A stretch of 64,000 bases of DNA from contig CM031864.1 of assembly GCA_018697195.1 (NCBI GenBank), positions 15,624,763 to 15,688,762 of the forward strand, read 5' to 3'. The translations under genes were made by a program, and so were the position numbers. This stretch comes from Certhia americana (Eukaryota; Chordata; Aves; Passeriformes; Certhiidae). Under the pieces are notes generated by a model. The model had not been told where the DNA came from and did no database searches. It saw only the letters and a program-made list of their open reading frames with translations. Within the stretch, counting starts at the first letter, position 1; the number at the start of each line of letters is the position of its first letter. Positions 13,801 through 28,325 of this stretch are shown here, in pieces.

Positions 13801-16800
13801 TCAGTAAAGTATGTAGTAAAGATACTGGAAGTGAGTGAACCAATATCCTAAATATGCAAGATCTGTATAAACACAGGGTTGCGCTGGTGTATTTATTGTG
13901 CTTAACTCCCTTTTAATTTGGATTTTGGATTGATACAGGAACAGAAATTTTATGAGATTAGTTACTATTTACCCTATTTTGAGTATCCAGACATAGAGAT
14001 AAATAAAATGTGGATTAAGCAAATCTGTCTGCAAGTCATTTGCCTTCCTCCAGGCTACCCAACAGAGAAGCTTTATTTTACCCTACTGAAGCAAATATTT
14101 CCAGTAATTTTTTGTCTAGTTTCCAATTTGATCAGAATACGTTTAGATTATCTGTTTTATAATTTAAAACTAGGTAAATGCCCGATTACTTAAAAAGGGG
14201 GGATAATAATGATGCTATAGGATACCACATGGGGCCCCACCCCCCCAATTAAAAAGTAACACTTTTAATTCATGAAAACTCTTTAAAATGTAACTGAACT
14301 TTCAGTAAACCCATTACTGTAACTGGTTGCCATTACTTTGATTTGAATAGTTCAGACCTTTTCTACTGGGACAGCCTGTATAATAATAGAACTGCTCCTA
14401 TTTTCTGCTCTGGCTTCTCTATATTAATGTATCTCAGTGGCAGTAATGGAGTTTGATCATTATATTTCTGGAATAGTAATTCAAGAAAATTTAATCCCCT
14501 GGTGATACGACTTAGCCTTTCCAAATGTGCTGTTATAAATCCACATGAGAGCTGAGCTGCTGGTGGTTGGCAGTCAATGTTAGCACAGTGGATGGAAGCT
14601 AAGTGTTTAGAAATCCAGTGCCTCTATTTCATAAAAGAACTCTGATTCATATTCCCAGATGGATTTTGCTATCTTGGTTTAGCTGATTCTCTGCCTCTTG
14701 GGCCTGACCTTCCAATCTGCCAAAGGTGGAGCTGCTTGGCACAGATGGTAGGAGGGACTCTGCAGCAGCACATGGAGCCATTTGCACTGCTACTCCCCAA
14801 GGCTGGACATGAACTTTAGGCTGGAGCACAAGCAGAGTCCCAGCTGAAGGAACAGCACAGATCATCAGGCTTTGGGCTGGGTGCTCAGATACACCCAGGC
14901 AGTTCCATCACTGGCTGCTTATTTGAGAGGATTAGGGGTGGGTGGAGGTAAAGGACTTGGCAGCCAGGGCATGGGCATGTAGTGTCTGACTAGATTTCAC
15001 TAGTCAGGAATTTCCAAATACAACATGAATTCATAAATAAAACTTTATTAATGAAAACAACAGGAAAATCATTAAAATACTAGCATTAAATCATTAAAAA
15101 AAATCATTCAAAGCCTAGCAACAGATTGTCTTCTGCTTTCTACAACCTGAAAAATGTTTGTGGACAGTGCCACTTAACCCTGTTCTCAAGTCCAGTGCTT
15201 TGTGTTTGCAATGAGGGCACCCTCTTCATTTAATACATAATTGGTGAAGATTGCCATAGAAGTTGTAAGTTGGCTTTTTAAGTGACATTGCTTTTGGGGA
15301 CATGTGTAAAAATGGAGCTGTATTTCCTGATAAATGGGTTTATGGTTAGTTTGTTGGTTTTTTATTACTTGAAATAACCAACTATACTTTGACTTCTGTC
15401 ATTGAAGTTTTGGCATCAGATTTGGAAATCGAATTTGTAGATGGCACTCTTGGAAAAAGTGCCACCCAAATGAAACATTTTTCTTCTGTTTCCTTGTGCT
15501 ACAAATGTATCACAGGCTGAACATAAATGTCACTGAAGCAGAATTCTTAAATACCATTTTCAGAAGCAGTACACTGGAAAATATGATCTTTCACTTCAAT
15601 TTTTCTTTACCTTCAAGTCCAGGTGAAATTCCTCAATTCCTATAAAGTATATAAGACCACATCACAGCAAAGTTGCAGGTTTTCTGAGCAATGCAGGGGT
15701 TTAGATTGTGCAGGCTCCATCATCTGTCACATTTCTGCAGGTATTTGTATAAAATAGTATCATTTTTTCTGTTCTTTGTTTTCAGTTCCGCTAGATTTCA
15801 AAATGGACTTTTTATGACTGGTTTCCCAGGCCCTATTTTGCAGATCAAAAGTGTTTTGAGAGTATCTTATTTTTTGCTGTAGCAAAGAATATATAATTGA
15901 TAAACATCCATCGAAAATAATCTTTAAACACAGAATTTAAGTCTCTGTTAAATGGTAAAACATTTGGTTAGTAAGAGAAAAAACCCATCTTACCCAGCCT
16001 AATTTGCAAATGAGAGGGGTTGCTAAGAGAAAAGTTAGTGGCATTGGCAAGACTGTTAGCATTGGATATAAGTACTGAAAGCATAGATAGGCCTGAGTTA
16101 CTGTGCTGGGTTGAATGTTCCAGCCCTGAGGTTCTGTACATGCAGCATTTCCCTTTTCTGAGGTGTTTCTCTACAAACCACTAGTCCAGCATATCAGATT
16201 GTCTCCCTTGGGAAAATAAGTCTTTATGTATCCCAGTGCTCTTTGTGTACTCTAAGACTTCCATACCCTTCTGCTATTTTTGTGGGGCCATTTTTTGTGG
16301 AGGAAGAATATGGCTGAGGGTGGTTGGGTTTTCACAGTTGTGGAAATACAACTGTTTACCAACTCCAGTGTTCAATTACCAATACTTTTAGACATTCCAA
16401 AAAGTGATTTTTCCCCGGGGGAGAATGTGAATGAGAAGAGCTCTGAAACCTTCCACATCCTCATTCAGGGTGTTATTTAACATTTTACAGTTTAGAATCT
16501 GTATCTTTCTAAATAGCATTAGTGAAGTCTGGACAAAATATTTAAATTCAAGCTCTCTCTTCCATAGTTTTAAATTGTAATGCAAACATAGTTATTGGTT
16601 TTCTAAGTAGTTGCAACTTTGAATCTTATTTAGAACTGACATTCACACATCAAGTTGCTGGTATTGATGTAATTCTGCCAAACACCACATTGTACAATTG
16701 GGTCACAGTGCTTGGTACATTGCTACTAGGAACAGAAATTTTTTTTTATGTGGAACTTTATATTTACAAGAATTCTTACAGTGAAGTCCATCATGCTTCA

Positions 16801-17408
16801 GACCTGAGCAGAAATCTGGTGATAATCTGACTCATTAGTTTTAAAGCAAATCAAGGTTAGGTGAATCATTGAAAAATAAATTACTAAAACACAGTCTTAA
16901 ATAGTGAATGTTACATGTTGATGTAAGCTGGCTGGAAAAATAAATGTTGTAATCTTTGGCTTTTTGCTAAAAAGAATCCTTTATACAGATGTGAGTTAAT
17001 TGCTTCATTATTGTCTGGTATAATTGGTATAAGCTTGCCAGTTCTATTTTGGAATTTGGAAGTCTGAATGGGATAGATACTTTGAATATCTTAGAATACT
17101 TACATTATCTAATGCTGATTTTAAATAGCAATTTGATCTTGGCAGGATTAGCCTGGGGCTTCCTGTAGCAAAGCTTGAATAATTAAATATTTAATGCAGT
17201 GATAAATTGTGAGGTTTCTGACAATGGTCTGGATCAAACAAGATCAACTTTATGCTTGGTTAGTTTTTTTTCTAGTGGTGGTCACCATCTAAATAATGCA
17301 CTAACTTGACCATAACCTTATGCCATGTGAGTTTGTCCTGGTGGAAAACACTGAATGAAGCTTTCAACTTTGTGGGCAAAGACTTAAAACTGCTACTGCT
17401 TTGAAACC
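10886..17408. other. Intron 1 segment, no recognised feature
   Basis: AT-rich non-coding sequence. The part at about 14690-14970 is richer in G+C than its flanks and could be an old repeat, but I cannot name one. Small palindromes occur at 14233-14242 (TGGGGCCCCA) and near 16414. No exon or RNA gene was seen. Confidence 0.65.
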
Positions 17409-17523
17409 ACACTGGATGGAGCTTTGAGTAGTGTGGTCTAGTGGAAGCTGTCTCTGTCCATGGCTGGGAGTAGTACCTAAATAATGGCTAAGGTCCCTTC
17501 CAACCCAAACCTTTCTGTGATAT
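17409..17523 (+). mobile_element. CR1 LINE 3'-end fragment, forward
   Basis: Matches the CR1 3' end in order: CTGGATGGAGCTTTGAG, GTGGTCTAGTGGAAG, TCTGTCCATGGC, then AAGGTCCCTTCCAACCCAAA and CTTTCTGTGAT. The middle, where the consensus reads about GGTTGGAACTAGATGATC, is degraded. CR1 elements are the dominant LINE of birds and other sauropsids. Being 5'-truncated is normal for the family. Confidence 0.88.
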
Positions 17524-18722
17524 TAGTTAAACCATTGAAACTAATTGCTCTACATGTAACATTAGGATCTCTTAAAAACACATTGTGCTGTGACATAGGA
17601 TCCCCTTCATGAGAAAGGTAGGGATTCATAGCTCTGGTATTATGTTGTATCAGTTTAAATAAGGACTGTCCAAGGAAGAAATAGGAGAAAGGGATAAAGA
17701 TGAGCACAGTTTGTCTGAGGAGTGTTTAAGCCTTCCCTAACTAGTCTAGAATGTGGTTTTAATTAGTAGGGGAGATAAGTACTTGTGAGCAAAGAACAAA
17801 TTCCCATAATAGTAGTTGGAAAGGAGGATATTTCAAAATAGTTGCCCTGAAAATTCTCTGCCAAATTATTTCCCTTTCCTTTTAGAGCAGAAATTGAAAA
17901 TATGAGGTGTGCTTTTCAGACTCATGATATTCTATAGTGTCTGACTTGATGTCATTTATCTTTTTAATTTCTGGTTCAGGACTTTACAAATCTGTGGTCT
18001 TAGAAGCAAAGAGATTAGGAAAATGGGCATTTAAGTCTGCATGTACACCAGACCAACTTATTAAAACAAATTTTGTGTATTTGTTACTACTAAAACAAAC
18101 AGCCCAACTCATTCTCCCATGTCCACTTTTGTGGTCTTCCTTTGTTATTACATTTCTGGCTAATAAAATATGTACCATACACAGTAAGTTTGTGCTTATT
18201 TTAATTTATAAGATGTCATAGTAATGATCTAGACAGTGTCTCCACTCTCAGAGTCATGTATATTTGAAATAGTCTTCCATAGTAAGGTATTCATGTGTAC
18301 TTATGACTCTTGGTTTTTGGTGCTACTCCCACTAAAATATAAGTGTAACTTGCATTACCTGCAGAATATTGCTTAACATTTGCATAAACATACATTTATC
18401 AAATTGTACCAAGAGGGAAAACGCAGCATAATCAGATCATAATTGCATAATCAATTCACTGTGATTATATTTTCTCCCTTGATGCAATTTAGTAAATGGG
18501 AGTTTGGGTGAATATGAAACAGAGTTTCTTGCGTACTGTGATGTGTTCAGTTAGTTTTGGGTGGCTTTTTGATTTCAGAAATTGCAAGAAATATTTTTTT
18601 GTACTTAATTCAGTTCAGGACACGTTTCTTTAATGACCTTTTCAGATTGTGCAGGTATTTTCATGGAGATTAAATCTGTTTCTGATGGTTTAAATGTCTA
18701 GATTCTCTATTGTCCTAGATGT
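17524..18722. other. Intron 1 segment between two CR1 copies
   Basis: AT-rich, non-coding, nothing recognised. Confidence 0.65.
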
Positions 18723-19252
18723 CATAGAATTATAGAATCACAGAATGGTTTGCATCAGAAGGGACCTCAAAGATCATCCAATTCCAACCCTCCTGCCATG
18801 GGCAGGGACACCTTCCACTACACCATGTTGCTCAGATCCCCCATCCAGCCTGGCCTTGAACAGTTCCAGGGATGAAGCATCCACATCTTCTCTGGGCAGC
18901 CTTCTCCAGTGCCTCACTGCCCACACAGGAGAGGATTTCTTCCTAATATCTAATCTAAACTTACTCTCAGTTTGAAGCCATTCCCTTTTGTCCTGTCACT
19001 ACATGTCCTTGTAAAAAGTCTCTGTCCATCTCTCCTGTAGGCCCCCTTCAGGTGCTGACAGCCACAACTGGGTCACCCTGAAGCCTCTTCTTCTCCAGGC
19101 TGAACAATCCCCATTCTTAGCCTTTCTCATAGCAGAGGTGCTCCATCCCTCTAATCATTTTGGTTAATGCCTTCTCTGCATTTGCTCCAATAGATTGATG
19201 CCCTTCTTGTGCTGGGGATCCCAGAGCTGAACTCCCCACTCCAGGTGGGGAG
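18723..19252 (-). mobile_element. CR1 LINE, 5'-truncated copy with intact 3' end, reverse
   Basis: This is the best-preserved repeat in the window. The + strand starts with the reverse complement of the CR1 tail (ATAGAATTATAGAATCAC, the 8-bp ATTCTRTG-type repeat). It continues GGGACCTCAAAGATCATCCA, CATCCAGCCTGGCCTTGAA, TTCTCTGGGCAGCCT, AAGCCATTCCC, TGTCCTGTCACTACATG, CTCCAGGCTGAACAA and CTCCACTCCAGG-like segments, all in CR1 order. Similarity ends near 19252, after CTCCAGGTGGGG. The insert is about 530 bp of a 4.5-kb element and covers only the end of the reverse-transcriptase ORF and the 3' UTR. Stops are present in all frames, so it is dead. Confidence 0.96.
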
Positions 19253-22200
19253 TACTGCCTGCTGCAAGAGGTTGCTCCACATGAGAGTAACCAGAAAATT
19301 ATGGAAAAATTCCTTAATGTAAACCCCTTTTTCCACTGGTATTACTTTGATTATCAACATTACTAACATTCCTTTATGATAGCAAGTGATGTAGGAAAGC
19401 TTTGAGTAAAAAAGGTGACAAAAGGAGTTTGAGATCTGAAAGTTACTTTTGGTGTGTGGTGGAAAAACTATTTCCTATTTTAATACAGAATAAACATGAG
19501 AAGATGGCTTTAATCTTGGGAGTAGTAGTATGACAAAAAGGTACTTGTCAGGTACATATTATGTAAGTGAAGCTTAAACTCAGTGTATTTTCAACTTTTT
19601 TAGTTGTGCATGACATAGGTCTTTTAAGAAATATGGAGCATTACTAGCTATAATACTGATTCCTACACACTCTAGTGTATTTAGGATTTTCCAGTGTGTT
19701 TTATAGGATATATTCTAGCTGCAGTTACTGTAACAGGGATAAATGTTCTCATGTGGGCAACTAGCCAAAAGAGCTAGAACCCTGTCATGAAAGTGTTTTT
19801 GCTATTGCAATGAGGTGTCATCGTGTGGAGGCGGAGGAGAGCAAGCAATAGATATGTAGGTATCAAAAGTGCCTTATAAATTAACCAGATGCTCTCTACT
19901 TTGAACTGTATTGCTATTTTAAATTTTCAGTTTTCACACAGGGTAAGATTCTAGGACTTTGTATATGTCAGTAGGTGTCAGTGAGAATCTCTACCATTAA
20001 AAGCAGAATACAAAGTCTGCTGAATATGGAGTAAATCACAAAACAGTTGTAGTTTTACTGCTCTGATTAAGAAAGTGGGGAATGCAAGCTCTGCCCTGAG
20101 AAAGGTAGTGACTAAATACATAAGAAAATAGCCATGCTCAGAAGGGGTGGATGAGTACTGAAAAAATGCAGTCTTTTTTAAGTAAGAACACTTACATGTT
20201 GCTTCTCTTCATGCCCTTTGACATTATCTGTCTGAGGAGACTCCTAGCCAGGACTTTTTGGACTGTAGAACTAAACAGTCTTTGGATGCTAACGTAGCTA
20301 ATGGAGAAGGCCTGGGACAGAGATCCCTCTCTGGACCTAGCTGGGCTTAAAGGAGACATGTTACATTTGTGAATTTTGGCCTTACTCTTTACATAAGGAA
20401 TATTTATGACAAGAAATTGGTGGTTTTGTTTGTTTTGAGCAAACACATCAAACATCAGTGTCTGCTTTATTAGTGATGGACAAAATTTCAAATTCTTTAA
20501 CTTTTATACAGTGTATTCCTCAAAAGGTCTTTACACTTTTTTTTTTTTTTGGGGTTGTTACTAGCATTATTTGATGAACAGGATATGTAAGTATCTCCAT
20601 CATGCAAGATTTAACAAAAGTCATTCCCCTGAAAAAAGTGAAAAACAAACCCCAGAAATTTAAGATTTCCAATAACAAATAGTTTAAGATGTGACTAGTC
20701 TTGTACAAGTGAGTGGAAGTACTCACATGCTTAATTATCTTGCTGAATTGGAAACTGAGCCATTAGCAGTCAGCTAGTAAGGATTAGATGTTTATTTCAC
20801 TTAGATACAGTGGTCTAAGGATTAAACTCCTGGAGCATAGTGGTGAATGTACTGTCTAACTGGGCTTTCCTCCCTTTCTGGAAAACTGAGCAAAGCTTTT
20901 TTTCCTATAAGTGAAGCTTGCAAGATTCCTTTAACTATATGTTAATGGTTTAGTTTTTCTAATTTTAAAAAGTAATGCTACAAATATCTTGAAACATGGA
21001 AATGAAATTCGCTTACTTTTCCATTAAAATGTTTGTCACTTATGTAACGAAATAGTTCTCAGTTTTTAGTAAGTTTTCAACATTTTTTCCTGACAGTTGA
21101 GCCATATTAAACTGAAATGCACAAAAATTTTGTTTTGAATCAGGGCTTAGGTTTTATGTGTGATTTTTTTGGGGGGTGGGGGAAGTTTTTGTATTATGTT
21201 TGGTTTGGCTTGTTTTTAATTAGTTTTGTTGAGACATCTTAAGTGTGCTATATTCTGTTTCCAAGTATCCAGTAAGTTATATTTAATGTTACTGAGGGAG
21301 AAGAGGGTTTGAGAAGAATGCTGCTTTTCTGAAAAGCAGGCTAAAATCCAGACCTATTATTTATTCATTCTTCAATGTTCTAGATGTCTTAGAGATGTTC
21401 TTTGACATTCATTATTTCTGCCAGTAGTGCTGACTTAGACAGACCCCACTACTCCTTCCCTTGGTGCTTGTTCCAAATCTGTATAATCTTTGTGGGATAC
21501 AGAGGTAAAGTGAATCAGACTTGTTTTACCATGTGCCAAACCTGGTACACAGAGATATGACTGACAGAGCTGTGGAGAATGTGGATATTGCATAAATATC
21601 TGTATATTGGTGTGGGTTTTTTGTTTGTTTGGGGTTTTTTTTGGTTTTTTTTTTTGTTTGTTTCATTCCTTTATTTCTCTGAAAATAGATACTTGGACAT
21701 AGAAGCTGACTGCTGAAGTATTGCTGCTGGACACTGGAACAGGAAATTACAAAGTTGATCTTACAGTAGGGGTAGCAGTAAGAAGATAATAAAATATAAC
21801 CTGAAAGTATTTTAAGCATGTATGTTTTGTAAGATCAGACTCCCCTGTAGAATTGAACTAAGAAGAACATGGTAGAAGGTGTGTGTGGTATAGGAGATCC
21901 TAGTGAAGAGTAAAGACTGGTAGGTAGAGGGGATAGAGAGGTACCAAGGATTGATGTTTATTTCTAACTGTCCTTTGTCTGAAGTTGTCACTTTATTAGT
22001 CAATGGCTTCAAGACCTTATGAAAGCTGGAAGATTGCAGTTCAGGACTTAGGAAAAAGCCTTAATTGATCTATAATGTTTTCACTTCAACATTAGGTGTG
22101 GATTATTCCATAGTCCCTGTTTTCTCATCTGTGGAATGGTTTCATACATTTTGCTGCATTATCACAGCTGCATCTTCCATGCTTAGTCTTCTATGGGAAG

Positions 22201-25200
22201 GCAGTAGAGATGCTCTACTAAAGCTTTCTTGTCCAGCTATTGGTTGAACACTCTTTCTCTTCCCAGTATCTGATGAAGATAGGGAGCTGGAAAGCTGGCT
22301 GACATGCACTTGGGTTTCACTAAGGACACGGATGGTTTTGGGGAAAAGGTGCAGTGGTTTTAGGAATTAGTTGGGCTGCTTAATTGGGGGCCTGAGGCCT
22401 TCAGTTGGGAAGGTGCAGTGCAGTCTGAGTTGTGAGAGATTTACTGCTTGTTCTTTGAATAGCCTGAGTAGCCAGGAAAATACATTTGTCTCCAGCTGGC
22501 CAAGTGATTACAGCTTTTCTTTAAGGATTTGAACAAAACTGCAGGCATCCATCTTTGTCATCTTTAGGCTTGATTACTATAGCACACTTTTTTCTTAATG
22601 TACTTTATGCCTGACATTTTGCTCTAATCAGCATTTTCAAGTGAAACTGCTTGTAATTGGGCTTGCTAGACTAACCTGCTCTGTATTTTGCATTATTTAC
22701 AAGTTTGCTTCGTATTTGATTATCTGACATTTTATATACCCAAAGACTGACTTTATGAAGCATATATTGAAATATATCTGGGCACACTAGCAGCCTGCTC
22801 AATTCATGAGAGCCTGAATCTTACTGTTTCTAAGTCTTGATACATGGACCTGAACGGTCTCTGTGGATTCATATTTTTTTTTTAGCCTTCTTGTTTATTG
22901 AGATCTCTTCCATATTATGTTTTTCTAGCTTGAACAGAATTTCCTTAGCTGTTTTGTTTTTTTTTTTTTTCATCATGCAGCTGGTAGTCTCTTGCAGTTA
23001 CTTTTGATTAGAATCATACTGGTTTTTAAGCCTCTGAAGATATTTGAAGTTCTGCACTTACTTAATAAAAAAGCCTTCAGTTTAACAGCAATAAAAATAG
23101 AAGAGTATAGGGATTATATCTGATGCTGCTTGCATTACCTAAAATTATACTTAAAATTATTATTATTATTACATTATACTATTATAATCTATATAATATT
23201 ATAATATATTATTATATTATACTTAAAATTATATTAATGGATTCTTTATGCACACTTGCTTTCAATACCACCATACACACTCTCCCCACCCCACCACCAA
23301 GACCCTCAAACCGGGTGTCAGTCTTTTCTCAGGCTTCAAAATTTTCTAAGGTCTATGAATACTGTGACCAGTAGAAGAAGAAGACAGCCAATTTAACTGC
23401 TGATGCTTTGAGCAGTACTTCCTTACATACATAACCTGAAATACCTTTACAGCTGTAGCACTTTAAAAGGAAATGCAATGGTATAAACAGTGTCTGAGGA
23501 AATAAATAAATAGCTTGCCAGATAGTCTGCTTTATTTATGGCCTGACAGCTTACTTGTGCAGTTGGACATACAGATTTAGACAAGCGTATTTGAGGAGGT
23601 ACTTTAGAAATATTTCTCCACACTGGCTCTATAGAAAACCCATTGACCTGTAAAAGGATGCTGCTGAGTGCTGTATATTCATCTAGATAGTAAATGTATT
23701 TTGTTATTTGTTACTGGCCCCAGCTATCCTGAAGACGTTTTAATATGTACTTTACTTAACTCAGGTTTTCCTCTGTGCTTGCAGTCAAATGCTACTCAGT
23801 TTTCGTCTATTTAGGGTAATGATAGCAAAGAATGGCCCTCAACATTTGGTTACAAGAATGAAGATAAAGAAATTTTGAAAATAGCCTGGTGCAAATAGTG
23901 ATTGCATTTGTAGGACAGTGCTTTTGGCTTAATCTTCACCTTTAATATGTTGGTAATGGGAATGTCCCTGACCTTTACCTTGCCTTGGCTGAAGCTTGCT
24001 ACATTTTTATTATTTCTCTGCATTTCCTTTAGATATCACATTACTGTTTATTGTTTTTAAGATCATATAAACTGATTCCCTCAGTCTCCAGAGAAAGTAT
24101 TTTGAAAAAAGTTCCCCATCCCGTCTTGTAACACAGAAGCATCTCTGATGCATCTATTGGTAAGAAACAATATGGGAAGCAGAGCCACTATGGAAAGAAA
24201 TCATTTTTCTGGGGAAAAAAAACCCCCTAAAATGTAATGGAAAACAAGGAAGAAAGAAGCAACTCCAGTTTATGGCTATAAATATCATTCTACCGCAATG
24301 GTGAACAGGAAATCCCTGATGAGGAGCTGCTTGGCCACTGCAAAGTGATTGGATTTGAACATATCTATGAAAGAGAGACTCTGGAGATTTGCTGCAAATA
24401 GATGAGTGGCCACTTAGTCCTGACTCTACTGCAGCTTTCTCTCATTGTTTTCTAGAACTAGAAATGTCAGACTAGAATGTCAGCTTTTCCTGCTGACACA
24501 TTCACAACTGATTTGCCTAGAAAAAGTGGTAAAAAGTTTTAAAAATTCATTATCGAATATAAATGGAAATATGTTTGTTTCTATTGATGTGACAGAAGAA
24601 GATATGAATAAAAACATTCAGATCATATTTGCTGTGGAGTAACACTTAAATTCTTAATAGAGTTTTGGATTATAAAGTTAAATTAGGTGGCTCTTGCACA
24701 AAATGAGATGAGAGGAGAGACTTTTTGTTTTACTATAAACTTTAATGAAATTCCAGAATACATTGACAGGCTCTTCAGTACATCAATAGGGCTGCACTAA
24801 AATGCTTGCTGTTTTCCTTGGGGTATTTTCTGTTACTTGGAAATGTACAGTAAACTGGTCATAACAATATTTTCTCATGAGAATAGTGGTGAACTAAAGC
24901 TTGGTTTTTACATTGACATTACCAGCTCAGCTCCTTTTTTCTGCCAAAGAAATTCAGTAGAGTTTATAGTGGTATTTCCAACTATATTAGTTGTGCTGAT
25001 TTGTTGGTATGGTGCATTATAGTACCATTAAATTCTTAATAAAAAATTAATGTAAATAATTTGTCTATAATACTTAGAAGTCGAGCGGGGCTGATTTGTA
25101 TAGGCAGAGGCTGCCTGCTGATTAATGGCATTCATTCCAGTAATGCTGTATTTGTTTTAAACAACAATTGAGTAATTATGTGCAGACTGCCAGGTATAGA

Positions 25201-28200
25201 AGGTGACTCTCAGGCAGATAAATTATAGTCCTTGATCTCATTGATTTGGTCTGCTGTGGGCCTGTTGATTCCTATTTTTAAATGTTTCCTATCAGGATTG
25301 TAGAAAAACCTGTAAATGGGAAAACTGGTCATAAACTGATACATTCCTCTAAATATGAGGTATTAGGATAAAAATCTACTTTTGGGGCATGTAGTTTCAA
25401 AACAGTGATTTAGATTATCAAGTTCTTAGAGCAGTAATTGTTTGAGAAAGCTGAACAGTTACACAGCTTCTAAGGCATTGAGTGAATGTGGAAGCTGGGA
25501 ACAGGAGGGGGTTATCTTCCTATCTCTAGACCCTGCTATATCTTAAGTGATGAAACATACAGTTTGAGAGAGACTCAATGAACTTCCCAAACCTAAGCTT
25601 CTGAGATTTCATTTTAGGAAAGACAGATTAGTTAGTATTGTATAATTCATTGGATAGATGAGATTACAGATTGATGGTTTCTTATTCTAATCAGCAGGAG
25701 AAACCTACTGATTGATGACAAAGTGTGGTCAGTATTTGATATGTTTTAGAATTTTTATTAAAGCTCTTAATTCAGTTCTTAATTCTGTGAGGGGGATTGT
25801 ACAATGGTATGTGAGTGTATTTTTAAAAAATGTATGTAATGTTTAGAATATAATTTTATTCAATGCCCCCAAGACTCAGAATCACAATGTATATCTGATA
25901 GAAAGATCATATTATCAGTCATAGAAACTGCAAGATGCAAAGAATTGTTTTCATCTCCAAAAGCACAAAGAAGTGACTGCAGTGTTATTAAGGGGAGTTT
26001 TAACATCAAGTATCGAAGTGGAAAACCCAAGCAATAATGAGTTTAAGTCTCACAAAATGGATTCATATAACACCTACCTCTTCAAAACTAGTTGCTGTCC
26101 ACAGAACAGGCTGAGGAATATAGCCAGGTTCTTACTTAACACTGCATTTGTTTTTGAGGCTAACGCTGCTGACATTTTCTATTGCAATTCTGGCATGACT
26201 TTCATCTGGCATGACTTCTTGCAGGGAAATAAAGCTTCTTCTTTTAAAAAGCTAAATAAATTTTCTTTTAAAGAAAACGTTCATCTCTAACAGTAATATA
26301 CTTCCAAATTAAAAATACCTACAAAGGTGGTTATATAATTAGTACTTGTATTGGAGGAGAGAGAAGACAACGTATTTTGGATGTATCTGCCAGAGCTTTT
26401 TTCACCTACTCCATTAAATCACAACTGATAAAGAGCCACAAACATCACATGGTGCCAGAGCTTGCCAGTCTCAGTGGCACTCAGAAAATACATCAAAGTA
26501 CCTGAATGTGGTATGTGTACAGTCACAACTATGTATTTAATGTAGTCTGCTACTCCATTTTTCTACATGGAAACCATGTTGGTGGAATTAAAATATGAGG
26601 ATGAATTCTTACATAATTGAGATAAATGGATAATGTCTAATTGCAGTGTAGAATGGTATCACTGATATCTTGGGCCCTATTCTCAGGGAAAACTACAAGA
26701 TGTCTAGGTAAGGTAAACCTGATAATTAAAATATAAAACTTGATGAATAAAATTCGTGCTTGGTGGAGTACCCTTCATGAACAGATATGCAACAATCTTT
26801 GTGTTTTTATGCAGGTACTGGCAGCTTGGTCCCATGCTAATATACTGTGAAAACCAGCTATCCTTTTTTTCTCAAGGGGCTGAATTACCACAATTAAGTT
26901 TAACTAAACAAAATTCTCTTAAACTGTAATTAGTTTGGAAAATGTAATTTCTTGTCAGGCCTAATATTGCAGGGACTGGAGAGTTGCTCACTTGGTTTTT
27001 TACCCCCATGTATATAATTTTGTGTAATTTGATACACACTAGAGAAATGGGTAGGGGAAGGTAAATGACTTTCATTTTCCTGATAGTTGTGTGTCTGTTG
27101 TCATTCTCAAAGGACACTGATGACTAAACAGATTTTGATAAGGTATTGTACTTAATGCAATAATATAATTGAATTATCTACACTGAATAGATAATTCATT
27201 GCTATCTTATCCCTCTGCAGTATGCAAAATTCAAACCTCACGCAGAATGTCCTTTTAATACAGCTACTTCAGTGTCAAGTGCCCAAACAGGTAATTTAAT
27301 GCACATCAGACAACTGCATTAGTAGCAGAGTAGGGCATAAGGTGATGCTGCAGCAAAATAAATCCTATTTGACAAAACATTCTGGTGAAGAAGTAGAAAA
27401 TAAAATATACATTCTGGTGCACAGATGAATTCTTTCTTCTGAGAAACAAACTTGAATAAGATTTCAGGACAGCGCTCTTGAAATATCAGCTGCTCTTTTG
27501 TGTCAGTCAGGGCTACAGAGAGCTGTGATACTGATACTATAATTGAGGTCTGAGCCCAGGATTTATACAGTCTGCCTTTAAATTCTGGCTGGGGGCTATG
27601 TGTGTGCATGCATGGGCAAATGGCTTCTTTGTGCCATGCTTCCTTGTTTATAAAATGGAAAGATTTGTTTTCCAGTCTCAGAGGAGTTTTGTGAGTTTAA
27701 ATCCATAAATTCTGAAGGCATGCAGGTCTCATGGTAGATGTGGTCATTGTGGTCATTCCAGAAACTTCAAAGATACAGGAAAGGTACCACCATTGACTAA
27801 AACAATCTAGGTGGTCACAATGATTACATTAAGGACCAGTGTATACTAGTTAGGTACTTTTCAGAAATATTTTTCTTTTTCTTTACTTTTAAAAATCTTT
27901 CGTACAGAAATTACTTCGTTTCAGGAGTGCACCAGCTTAGAGTCCAAAAGCTATAGGTAAACACAATGACACTCTCTTGGTATCAGCTATGTTACTCTAT
28001 TCAACAGTACAGACACTCTCCTTGCTAGGAATTCAGGCTTTGAGAACAACATTCATTTAGTAAATAGTTGCATTAATTTCTCAGTCTGGTAATTAAACTG
28101 TGGTATAATTCACTGAGGTGAAAGAGAAATAACGAGACCAGATTCTAGGGGCTTTAAAACAGATCTATTGCAACATTCCAGCCCTTTGTGGTACTGCGAA

Positions 28201-28261
28201 AGGGGAAAAAATAATCACTGGAGGCTTGGAAAGATGTTTTTTTTTGTAACACAGTTGGATG
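19253..28261. other. Intron 1 segment with microsatellites
   Basis: AT-rich non-coding sequence. T-rich or TG-rich tracts lie at 20538-20551, 21610-21665 and 22959-22971, and an ATT-rich block at 23141-23238. No exon, RNA gene or further CR1 copy was recognised. Confidence 0.65.
23141..23238. repeat. ATT/AT-rich block with 17-bp direct repeat
   Basis: An ATT microsatellite, degraded into mixed AT and ATT units, is bounded by two exact copies of ATTATACTTAAAATTAT (23145-23161 and 23217-23233), 72 bp apart. Confidence 0.85.
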
Positions 28262-28325
28262 CCACAATATAAGAAAAATGTTAGAAAGAGGTCAAAGGAA
28301 GGCTATGAGGATGGTGAAAGGCCTA
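28262..28325 (+). mobile_element. Probable diverged CR1 fragment, forward
   Basis: The run ACAATATAAGAAAAATGTTAG, AAAGAGGTCAAAGGAAGGC and GATGGTGAAAGGCCT follows the CR1 segment CACAAGAAGGACATTGAG ... GGGTCCAGAGAAGGGC ... CTGGTGAAGGGTCT. Identity is low, and the assignment is from remembered consensus only. Confidence 0.45.
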
